From Acholoe squamosa (lineage: Eukaryota; Annelida; Polychaeta; Phyllodocida; Polynoidae), in assembly GCA_949317995.1 (NCBI GenBank), contig OX439038.1:73542659-73606658 (forward strand): a stretch of 64,000 nt of DNA, in the 5' to 3' direction. Below are positions 24,044 to 32,711 of this stretch, piece after piece. The translations under genes were made by a program, and so were the position numbers. Positions within the stretch are counted from its first letter, which is position 1; the number at the start of each line of letters is the position of its first letter. Under the pieces are notes generated by a model. It ran no database searches, was not told where the DNA came from, and worked only from the letters and a program-made list of their open reading frames with translations.

Positions 24044-25285
24044 ATGGAGCTTGTAACAACAAAGCTAGAACTTCAGCCCCAGGCTTTGCCTCCCCTGGTA
24101 GACTTCCCACAGAACTACAGCACTGAGGAGGTGCTCTATGACACTTTCCCATTCAATACCAGCAGTTCGGGAGAGCAGCTCAGCCCAGACCCCTCCTTTG
24201 CACTTCAGAGGACTCTCCGCAATGTAGTGACGCCAAGCATTTGCGTGCTTGGCTTTGTAGGTAATATTTTCAATCTAGTGGTTCTAACCCACATACGCCT
24301 ACGGAAGGCCGATGGTAGAAAGGATAATGGCTCACATTTAGGACTCATCATGCTTGCCATTTCTGATGTACTCTTTTGTATAGCAGTGTTCCCCAGAGGC
24401 TTCGTTCCAGAGAACGAGTCACTTTTCACTGCCTTCGACATATCTCTGGTTTACCAGGTGTATGGCACTGGAGTGGTAACAACCTTTATATTAACCAGCA
24501 CTTGGCTCACTGTAGTCATGGCCATGCTTAGATACATTGGCATCTGCCATCCCTTCACAGCCCGAAAGATTAATGGACCACTCTTCGCGAAGACCTTGTA
24601 CATGATGGTCTTTGTCCTGTGCATTTTCTTCAACATCCCAAGTTTTTTCCACTACAAGATCACCTCCATCCACCTCCATGGGCAAAAGTTCTACCTGGTG
24701 GACATTGGCTATATGGATGAGCGCCATATATCTGGGAGGGCATTCACAATCACCAAGGCCATCCTGGGTATCTTTGTTCCAACCCTCCTGTTGGCCTTTT
24801 GTAACTGTTCTTTGATTAAGGCCTTGCAGGCCTCCTACAAAATGAGACGGCAGTTCCATGTGCAGGAGACAGTGTCCAAAACAGGCAATAGGATCACCCT
24901 CACCTTGATCATCATCATAATAGCCTTTGTCTGTTTGGTTATCCCCTGCGAAGTCATGGACTTCTTTTCGGACTTCATCCGAATGGATGCCGAAAGAACC
25001 GAACTATTCCTTGTCCTTCGCTCAGTTGGGAATATCTGCCAGATTGTTAACTTTTCATTTAATTTCATCCTGTACTGTGCCATTAATGTGCACTTCAGAA
25101 CTGTGCTGGTGGACCTTTTTGCCTGCAGTGGGAAGTTCTGGATCAAATGTTCTGGTAATAGCCAGAGCCGACGTATGGCTCGGAACATGTCCATCAGGAC
25201 GTCTGTCACCAGGATACCCACTCCTCCAGGTAGCTCACAGCATTTCCAGATGCAGAGGATTGGCTCAGCAGCTGTACTTAAGTAG
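24044..25285 (+). CDS. Rhodopsin-class neuropeptide-type GPCR (FMRFamide-receptor-like)
   Basis: A 413-residue plasma-membrane receptor in one exon, expected to bind a peptide outside the cell and signal through G proteins. Seven hydrophobic segments lie at about 60-84, 98-118, 138-163, 183-202, 235-258, 283-305 and 322-346. Family marks are GN in TM1 (73-74), LAISD in TM2 (104-108), a Pro in TM5 (246) and NFILY in TM7 (340-344, replacing NPxxY). The ICHPF run after TM3 and the NRITLTL entry to TM6 are typical of FMRFamide/peptide receptors of invertebrates. N-glycosylation sites are at 24, 38 and 124. Oddities: DRY is LRY (162-164), and neither the TM3-top nor the ECL2 cysteine is present. 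The start is the first ATG after a plausible splice acceptor. A decayed paralogue lies at 49,970-50,988. Ligand unknown. Confidence 0.85.
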   Translation: MELVTTKLELQPQALPPLVDFPQNYSTEEVLYDTFPFNTSSSGEQLSPDPSFALQRTLRNVVTPSICVLGFVGNIFNLVVLTHIRLRKADGRKDNGSHLGLIMLAISDVLFCIAVFPRGFVPENESLFTAFDISLVYQVYGTGVVTTFILTSTWLTVVMAMLRYIGICHPFTARKINGPLFAKTLYMMVFVLCIFFNIPSFFHYKITSIHLHGQKFYLVDIGYMDERHISGRAFTITKAILGIFVPTLLLAFCNCSLIKALQASYKMRRQFHVQETVSKTGNRITLTLIIIIIAFVCLVIPCEVMDFFSDFIRMDAERTELFLVLRSVGNICQIVNFSFNFILYCAINVHFRTVLVDLFACSGKFWIKCSGNSQSRRMARNMSIRTSVTRIPTPPGSSQHFQMQRIGSAAVLK

Positions 25286-26121
25286 ACAGACAGTTGCATC
25301 TCCATCTCAGGAGGAAATTTCTCAGTAACACAGAAAAGCACTGAAAACTCTGGTGGTCTAACCTTGTGAATGGACAGCTATAAATTGGAACTGTACTGTT
25401 GTATCAATTGTTTTCTTTTCTAATTCCAAGCATCAATACAAAGACTGAAAGGATAATTTTGCTGGAGTACAAGAAGAAGTATCCTCGTATAAGGTGCACC
25501 TTCACTTTTAGTAAAGGCTATAATTCAAACTGGGGGTTTGCTTTTCAGTACTATACTAGTGTAAACACCTGCCTATATTGCCACATGTCAAGCTCAGGAA
25601 CACACTATGAACCTCTGTATGCCTCGGAAATTTCTTACAACCAAGGGTAAATAGGTCTCCTTTTGTCATGACAAGAGTCTGGAGGGGATTTCTCAATGAT
25701 GCTAATTATCATTATTGAGAAATGCCTTCTGGAGACTGTCAGTTTCCTAACATTGGCCATGCTAAATGAACAAGACTTTCTATGACTCAAAATATATGGA
25801 CTACACTACGTAGTTGGGCACATTTTGGATCTGTCTGCTAGATATTGCATCAGTGAATGAATGTGATATGCCATCGTTTTACTGTATTTACAGCTTGGTG
25901 GATGTAGACATTATGATTTGATATTGGACAGAAAAAGTATTGAATCTGTTTATTGATGAGGAATCCCTTCACATTCCCTTGAAGATAAAACTATTGCTGA
26001 GGATATCATTTCACACCCCACTTGCAATTGAGACCTGTTTCATAGTAAGAACAACATTTAGGGTTTATTCATGTCTTTCCTTTGGTTTGATAAGACTAAT
26101 ACATGTTATGTATTGAGCCTA

Positions 26122-26586
26122 ACTTGGGCCCCGGTCCCTGCACTCTGCATGAAAAAATACACCATGCACGTTACCAAAAACAGGGAGAAAGGGGGGTGTT
26201 TCCTCAAAATTCGCATGTCCGTGGATTTGGGGGGAAAGGGGTGCATTTTCTGAGAAAAATCCTTGAAAATCAGAAAAAAGGGGGTATTTTGACGGGCATA
26301 GTCAGTGTTTTCTGAAAATGGGGTATTTTGGTGAGATAGCAAATTTCTCTAATATTCATTTTAGGTCCTGAAAATTCAGCATTTTGAGAAATAGAGGGTA
26401 CTTTTGGAAACATGTCAGTGATTTCCCGAAAAAAGGGGTCCTTTCAGAGGTCCAAAAATTCATACTTTTGAAGAAAAAGGGGTGTTTTTTACCACCAAAA
26501 GTCTGTGATATGGGTGTGTTTTGAAAATCCTGTAACGAGCATGGTGTTGTTTTAGGTATAGAGTGCAGGGACCGGGACTTGGGCTC
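26122..26586. mobile_element. MITE with CGGTCCCTGCACTCT TIRs and about 40-bp internal periodicity
   Basis: The ends are inverted copies sharing CGGTCCCTGCACTCT, then a CACCATGC.CGTTAC block inside each arm. The matching place in the second segmental copy (near 51,850-51,870, CCTAACATGCAATCATTGCC) lacks it, so it inserted after the duplication or was lost there. The interior repeats a GGGGT block followed by T-rich sequence (26,191; 26,238; 26,280; 26,320; 26,397; 26,435; 26,479), about 38-47 bp apart. Non-coding. Confidence 0.7.
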
Positions 26587-28382
26587 ATTGCTCTTCTAAT
26601 GGAGTGATACCTATTTACCAATAAGGAGGGAATGCAGAAGCCTTTGACTCCTATTGAGGTGGGGGGCATGAAGCAAAAAAAAAAGTCTGTGCTCTATAGA
26701 GGAAAGATGGCCACTAAAATACTCTGCACCTCCGGCTCACTTCCCAAAAAAAAACATTTGATTGCCATTGAGGGGGCCTAAAAAAATCAAACCACTACCC
26801 CCTGTTCATAAATTATGCTGATGCTAGTATTAAACATATATACTTTAAAAATGGTATAGTGGTAACAACGTTAAAAGGTTATGATCATCTGTAGACCCTA
26901 TAGATTAAATCCTTTATGGACTCATACCTCTGGCAGCAGTGTAGCAAATATCAAGCATTAACTACAGTCAACACGATGGTAGGTATAACATATGGTATAG
27001 TCAATCCTCTTTATATATAGGTATTGTATAGGAATATAAACAGGCCTAAACTAATATAAGCTGATTTATTCTGGATTTTAAACTGGGAGCAAATAGGCCA
27101 TCTTCCTGATATATTTCTGCCCACCTCCAGTCAATTAAGATAATTTAATGGGAAAATACAATGGGAATCCACCCTAGAAAATATTGAAGTTTGATCCATC
27201 ATTTCTCTCAAATCTGATTTAAAGGTACCGATTCTTGTCAATTAGCTACAGTGGAACACCTGATATAGAGGTCCAAGGCTTAGCAACTCATGTGCCCTTA
27301 AAGTGTCAATCATACTTCAAACAATGAATGTTAATGGTTCAGTTATCCCATGGGCCATGGAACACACAGTGATAAAAGCAGTTCATTAGAAACATAAGAT
27401 TACAAGGCCATGCCCCATAGTGCTCATTAGTGAATAGTATCAATAAGTCTGCACTAAATACTTACACATTTCCCAGAGAATTCAAATTTCACACTACTCC
27501 AAGCTCTGTCTGTTGGGTGGACAGACCTATGGTGCAGCTAAAATGTTATTCAATGTTATAATACGTTTGAGAAAATTGATATATTTTTTTTTATAAATCA
27601 GTACACTTATTTTCCCTTAGCCCCTATAGAATGTGCAATGTCCGTTCCTTGCCAGCTTTTCAGTGATCGCATCATTATTTACAATGACATGATACACCAG
27701 TGTATTTTACTGTTGAAAAATATCACATGTATATAGAAATGGTAGGATATTGTCACTTATATGTACCAATAGTTTATAAATCCAATATCTAGCATAAGCA
27801 TTAAACCAAGTAAAATAGGAAATAAATGTACAAGTTTATAGCTGCACATTACACGCAATGTAAAGATTTAGTATGAGAAACAAATTATTTATAGATTTTG
27901 ATAATATTGTGTCGTGATCAAAAGTAACTTGCTGTTCATGTATTAGCTGTTATAACTTGAAACTATATTCCCTTCTACTGAAATAACCAGACAATGTCTG
28001 CTAGGTTTAGGACTGATGTTACAAAGATGGCACTATGAGACAATAAATCAACCTTTACAAAATGGGGGAAATGGTATTAGTTTTACTTACTTTCTATCCA
28101 GGTATCACATTTCTGAAGGTTCCAAAGCTATTTTCAAAATTTATCATGGGCCTCCCTCTGCCAATATCACTCACTCCAGAGAAGTACAAAATGCTTATGA
28201 ATATGAAACCTATGTTTATAAACAATTCTTTTTAGAATGAGTGTTGATATTTTTTTTCCTTTTAACTTCTGTCCAGCATTTGTCATGTGGGTGAGGCCTA
28301 TATGTGACGATGACTGCCAATACATAGCTTATGGGTCAATGATAACGTGGCTTCTTATCATATTAGAAATAATAGGGATATT

Positions 28383-28690
28383 CTGAAAACTCTGCACACA
28401 GGATTTTTTTTTCATTAAAAAATTGGGCTCATTTTTGGCTCTCTACCTTCTCTCCTTTGGGTCCACAAACTCCAAGGATGATATATGTGACGATGACTGC
28501 CAATGGGTCAAAAAATCGAAATGGGGATCTCAATCTGTGCCGAAAGTAGACTGCCATGGCTTTCTAATACTGATCTAATTTTGGTAATGCCGCCATTATT
28601 TGCTGCTCTATGGGGTGACAAAATAGCATAGGCGCGTCATTGTCTCGGACTGAAAGGTTGAAAAAGGTGCTGCAGCTGGTAATTTGAATT
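28383..28690 (-). pseudogene. Coding-like fragment, repeat A (unrecognised protein)
   Basis: Direct repeat of 29,247-29,540, 864 bp apart. On the minus strand both encode about 70 residues with the shared runs NLSVRDNDAPMLFCHP, QQIMAALPKL, KAMAVYF.HRL and FDPLAVIVTYIILG. Many differences between copies are third-position synonymous, which suggests descent from a translated sequence. Copy A has an in-frame TAG, so it is not functional as is. An AG lies just before the shared CTGCAGCACC and a conserved AG/GTAGAG follows, like exon borders. A very weak resemblance to a cyclin-box helix pattern is not enough for a name. Confidence 0.4.
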
Positions 28691-29246
28691 CCCACCTGCC
28701 TGCTTAGCTGCACACATAGACTGCCTGAAAGGACATTGTCCTAAGATTCTGAAGCAGTTTTATCTGTGCTGATTGGACTATAACTTTTTGATTTATGAGC
28801 AAACATGTAAAAATGCAACTTCAATGCCATTTTGTGAGGTTCTTGGCTCCTGCACATCTATAAGCAAGGATATGGCAGGCTGAGTCATATACGAAGTGGC
28901 GTAAAAGAGTCCCTACTGAAATGTTAGATTACAGGCTTGCTATTGGTGGTGGAGATTGGATGATGACTCCAAGGACATTACTGGAGCGCCTCCACTGCGT
29001 GATGGGTCGCATAAGAATATATTCAATTTTTTATTATTTTTTAGAAGCGCATAGCTCTGGAACCGCTCAACATATCTTCATGGGAAAAAAACCACTGGAT
29101 GTGAAAACGTTCAGGCTTTATGTGGCTTTTCTCAGATTACCCAGAATGCAATATTCAACCCTCAGGAGCCAAACAAGCAAAAAAAAGTTTCTACAATAAT
29201 TCCAGAACTATTTTATCTATCATCGCCAAATTTTCTGAGCAGCTAG

Positions 29247-29540
29247 TCAAAAACTCTGCACACAGGAATTCTTTTCGTAAAAAAAAAATTGGCTCATTTT
29301 TGCTCTCTACCTCCTCTCCACCAGCTCCAAGAATGATGTATGTGACAATGACTGCCAATGGGTCAAAAGATCGAAATGGTGTTTTTAATCTGTGCTGAAA
29401 GTAGACTGCCATGGCTTTCCAAATCTGTTCTAATTTTGGCAATGCGGCCATTATTTGCTGCTGTATGGGGTGACAAAATAACATAGGCGCGTCATTGTCT
29501 CGGACTGAAAGGTTGAAATTGGTGCTGCAGCTGTTAAGTT
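29247..29540 (-). pseudogene. Coding-like fragment, repeat B (unrecognised protein)
   Basis: Partner of 28,383-28,690. Open through the shared region and beyond (minus-strand frame 29,577 to 29,191). It may be the surviving exon of a gene duplicated locally, or part of a mobile element. A third partial match (GTGACGATGACTGCCAAT) lies near 28,304. Reverse transcriptase, transposase and zinc-finger signatures are absent. Confidence 0.4.
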
Positions 29541-29821
29541 GATATCCCAATGAACTGCCCTGCTCAATATGATTCACTCTGCGGAGTGTCGTAAACCTAA
29601 CCTAACCTTTAGCCTAATCCTGACCCTCTGTACACAATGCTTATGCCAATACCATGTCCTCACAATATACCATTGAGGGGGAAACTGTGTTTATAGGAGG
29701 ACTAAGGTGGACGTAAGAAAGCCAAATGTTCAAAGCTTGTCAGTTGCTTCTGTATGTGATGGATAATGATGCTGTAAAACCTAGAGTATAATGGCCTGCT
29801 TATATGTGAGGATGGAGGCCT

Positions 29822-30150
29822 GCCCACTAAACAGGACTCGAGTTGGGAACGTCTACAACTTGGGGCAAGAGAATGTGATTATCTGCGGAAGTTTGGACAT
29901 GCCAGAACATCTTATACTTGAGAAAAAAAGAAAAAAATGTCCAGTTCCTGGGAATATCCTGAGTCTTCTTGTTGTATTCATGAGTTTGGACTTGAGAAAT
30001 TCCCGAGCCATTCTCGAGATCTAGACTTGAGAACTTTCTCGAGTATAAGATGTCCAAATTTTTAGGGAAAATCACATATTCTATTATTGTTGTATTCACA
30101 AGTTGAGACTCAAGAAATTCTCGAGTAATTCTCGAGATCTTGTTCAGTGG
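29822..30150. mobile_element. MITE with CCCACTAAACA / TGTTCAGTGGG ends
   Basis: Same family as 3,617-3,923. Outer ends are CCCACTAAACAGGACTCGAG and its near inverse ending TGTTCAGTGGG. Long imperfect arms include a shared AACATCTTATACT block. Repeated CTCGAG sites lie inside. Non-coding. Confidence 0.65.
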
Positions 30151-30524
30151 GTGGTCTGCCTTATAGAAGCAGAGAAAGCAGGGGTGTGCCCTAAGAGCAA
30201 GGATATTATACTTTAAATTATTATTCACCTCATTTATATCAAGTCCTAGAAGCGCCCTATAGGTCCCCCTCAATTTGGGGTTGCAATGTATACTCTGGCT
30301 CCTTTCTGCTATAACATATTGTACCACTATTCTGGCACCTCCCTTACTGTTATGCCCTCTCCTACCAGTGCATTATGAGAGCATATACGCACATGTTCAT
30401 TTTAGGGATTTTTGGATATACTTTTTGCGAGGTCAAGTTGGACTTAGAATATTTTGGAAAATTTTGGGAGACATACAAATTCAGTCTCGCCATTGTTTCA
30501 ATGTGAAAAATTGTCCAAACTCGT

Positions 30525-30600
30525 AGGAGAATTGAACCCTGGCCGCAGTGGAGGTAGGCGAAGACCTTAGCCATAGCGCCACACTGAATGGTGATGAAAC
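30525..30600 (-). repeat. tRNA-like SINE head
   Basis: On the minus strand an A-box-like TGGCGCTATGGCTAAGGTC is followed by a B-box-like GGTTCAATTCTCC. No closing acceptor stem, so a SINE head rather than a tRNA gene. Confidence 0.5.
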
Positions 30601-30639
30601 CCAATACGATAGTAAATAACTTCTAACCTGGGGTCCTTG

Positions 30640-31062
30640 ACCTATGTTTACACTCACTTTTCGTATGGAATCCAACCATGACATGTTATAATATCAAAGT
30701 TCCAAGAAGTATTCGATCTATAGACGAGGAATGCGTGCTAATTTTCTCCATTTTCTTCGATAAATAAGAATCCATTGATTTTCCCAACATACGTGAGTCA
30801 TGGTCCGGCCATTCCCACCCGCCTCCTTGTCCAGCGAAAGTGTGTCAGTGGCCCGGATGTAGATATAGGTCAACTGCTCGTCGTACAAGGAAGACGGCGA
30901 AAATTTCGGACCGTGTTGGAAAATCAATGGATTCTTATTTATTTCGAATCTATTGGACATAATACGTATGGAGGGATCATCTAGACTATGTAAGGATGTA
31001 TTCTTTTTAATATCTCGACATGTCATGTTTGGATTCCATACAAAAAGTGTGTGTAAACACGG
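30640..31062. repeat. Interrupted palindrome (two nested inverted-repeat pairs)
   Basis: Outer arms: 30,640-30,690 and 31,015-31,062, sharing TGGATTCCATAC. Inner arms: about 30,762-30,792 and 30,914-30,944, sharing AATCAATGGATTCTTATTTA. The centre (30,800-30,905) is GC-richer. On the minus strand it reads as a stop-free 35-codon stretch followed by a GTATGT donor-like site. It may be a fold-back element or an inverted duplication of an exon. Confidence 0.5.
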
Positions 31063-31092
31063 CGGTACCTCTCCCGGCAAGGAACAAAAACA

Positions 31093-31176
31093 ATGGCTTC
31101 GCGCAAAGCGCTGACCCGGGCCGTATCGCTTGCTTTTACAAAATGTCTTCTCGTGGCTATATTCTGTGGATATCAG
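31093..31176 (+). CDS. Possible first coding exon (28 codons) of an unidentified gene
   Basis: ATG in good context (AACAATGGC) opens exactly 28 codons and then meets a strong donor CAG/GTAAGA at 31,177. The peptide starts with basic residues (MASRKALTRAV) and ends hydrophobic (CLLVAIFCGYQ), like a signal, anchor or mitochondrial targeting segment. Local GC and CpG are higher than around. No downstream exon is recognised; the next 6.5 kb is transposon-filled. Gene not identified. Confidence 0.35.
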
Positions 31177-31217
31177 GTAAGAAATTATTACAAAATGGAG
31201 GAAAAGGTGGTATAAAT

Positions 31218-31324
31218 GCAATATGGCATAAATATGGCAGCACACGGGTGGTATATTGACCATATTGCACTCGGCCGTTTCGTCAATATACCACCCTTGT
31301 GCTGCCATATTTATGCTATATTCC
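31218..31324. repeat. Near-perfect hairpin, 42-nt arms
   Basis: Left arm 31,218-31,259 and right arm 31,283-31,324 pair with only three mismatches around a 23-nt loop. Size is compatible with a small fold-back MITE or a pre-miRNA-like stem. It would lie in the intron after the 31,093-31,176 exon candidate if that exon is real. Confidence 0.6.
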
Positions 31325-31833
31325 ATTAATATTATAGGGCCTCATAGGAGGGACACATGCTGGTTTATTATACAACTTATGCATGGGGGTGTGCCTTATA
31401 CTCAGGATATTACGATAATTAACACTATAGTGGCAAACAACAGTGTCCAGTATCCTTTAACCTGTGTATGACTACACTGACAGAAAAAAGAGGATCAGCC
31501 TGAGTTTCACCTAGTCTCTTGTGCTGTCTGAGTATCAAGAGAGCCTCTGCTAGAGGCTCTCCCCTGACATGCCATACTCATGCTGAGCCTGCTTCAATGT
31601 CACACATTGGGAAAAAGGATCAGCATGAGTATAGCACAAGGCTTAGGCATGGTGCCATACTCAGTCTGAATCTAACTGAATACTCCCGCTCACTGATGTC
31701 TAAGATTATCCCTCAGAAACCTTAAGCGTTTCCGGAAACCTACGAGAGGTGGAGTCGCGCATGCGCAGTCAGTTCAGGAAAACGCGGCAACAACAACAGT
31801 CAGTTCTTACAGTTCACCACTGTTTTTAGCCTG

Positions 31834-32708
31834 GTAAGTACAGTTCTTCTTATTATCTAGCTCTCCCTGTTTCAGGGAAGCTGTATAAAAGTACTCTGCA
31901 GCCCTTGGATCCCCCTGGAACCTCGGATGTTCAGCAGATTCATAATTTTTTAAGTTTTTGTACTGCCTCCCCTCGTGCCCGGATCGACGCCGGGAACTAG
32001 GTCACGGTGGCGTCCTTCTAGCTGGGCTGCCCCAGCTCTGGACTAACCTGCACCCCCTGGTGCAAAACTGTCCAGTTATACACTTATTAGAGCCTTAATG
32101 ATCGATTTGCTGCCCCCTGGCAGCTCACAGATCAGCCTAGGACGAGTTATTCGCCCTGATAGCCTCTAAATCGCTCACATTCGCTCAGAAATCGCTCAGT
32201 TTACCTCGTCCTCCGACGACCTGAGCTGGAGCGACACCCCTCATGCATGGCGGGGGCCAGACCCTCGCCGCCGTGGCCGAGCGGGTTAAGGCGCTGGAAT
32301 GGTTCCTCCGTTCGCCGTCTTTTGGCGGGGGCGCTAGTGTACATCAAGACGTCGTGGGTTCGAATCCTGCTGGCGGCGCAGTTAGGCGCACAGACGCGTT
32401 CCGCTGTCGGAAAACGCGGGTTCGAACCCCACCCTCGGCGTACATCAAGAGGCGTGGGTTCGAATCCTGCTGGCGGCGCAGTTAGGCGCACGGACGCGTT
32501 TCGCTGTCGGAAAACGCGGGTTCGAACCCCACCCTCGGCGTACATCAAGAAGGCGTGGGTTCGAACCCTGCTGGCTGCGCATGTAGTGTTTCGTATTAAA
32601 GGATGAAATAGACTTGCACAGGTCCATTATACATATATATATATTAGAAAACTAATTGTAGAAGTATTGCCTTCTGTTTACTGATAAACCTTCCCTGGTT
32701 TTTTACAG
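31834..32708 (+). other. Probable 5' leader intron of the DIRS-like element
   Basis: Donor CTG/GTAAGTAC at 31,834. The acceptor is a pyrimidine-rich tract ending TTTTTTACAG at 32,708, three bases before the ORF1 ATG. Length is 875 bp. Introns are known in some DIRS-group elements. It contains the tRNA-like array at 32,267-32,590. Splicing is inferred from consensus sites only. Confidence 0.5.
32267..32590 (+). repeat. Tandem tRNA-like array (five B-boxes)
   Basis: Starts with a tRNA-like body: GCCGCCG at 32,267 can pair with TGGCGGC at 32,371-32,377, with an A-box TGGCCGAGCGGGTTAAGGC (Leu/Ser-type) between. GGGTTCGAA(T/C)CC B-boxes follow at 32,356, 32,418, 32,456, 32,518 and 32,557, giving a period of about 100 bp with alternating 62/38 spacing. 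The anticodon arm does not fold well, so no amino acid is assigned. Open frames on both strands here come from the repeat and are not genes. Confidence 0.75.
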
Positions 32709-32711
32709 AAA

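Larger units (their letters stand above)
22390..28295 (+). repeat. Segmental duplication, copy 1 block a (GPCR block)
   Basis: Collinear with 46,938-55,427 in the same orientation. Anchors include GGAGAGTCATGACTGAA (22,451 / 46,999), the tract after CATTTAGTTCAT (23,120 / 48,549), the whole GPCR region, CTCAATGATGCTAATTATCA (25,692 / 51,415), and GCAGTTCATTAGAAACATAA (27,379 / 54,473). Local identity ranges from very high (GPCR 3' half and 3' flank) to patchy, with private insertions in each copy. Confidence 0.85.

Noticed and set aside
24612..25341. Other frames over the GPCR (plus 67 and 133 codons; minus 168 codons)
   Set aside because: Shadows of the receptor gene.
28383..29540. Naming the duplicated fragment as a cyclin
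   Set aside because: The resemblance to a cyclin-box helix is a loose pattern of hydrophobic and acidic positions, without the family's diagnostic residues.
30718..31326. Minus-strand frame of 202 codons
   Set aside because: It runs through both arms of an interrupted palindrome and of a hairpin, so its openness is partly structural. Only its central 35 codons look exon-like.
32267..32378. Functional tRNA-Leu or tRNA-Ser gene
   Set aside because: Acceptor stem, A-box and B-box are good, but the anticodon arm does not pair and the length is wrong for an intronless class II tRNA.
32340..32590. CRISPR-like array
   Set aside because: Only 2-3 units of about 100 bp, no unique spacers, and a eukaryotic context. 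The repeats are tRNA-like.
32201..32627. Overlapping frames of 60-119 codons on both strands
   Set aside because: They come from the 100-bp tRNA-like tandem repeat, which lacks stops by composition. The predicted peptides repeat themselves and change with unit boundaries.
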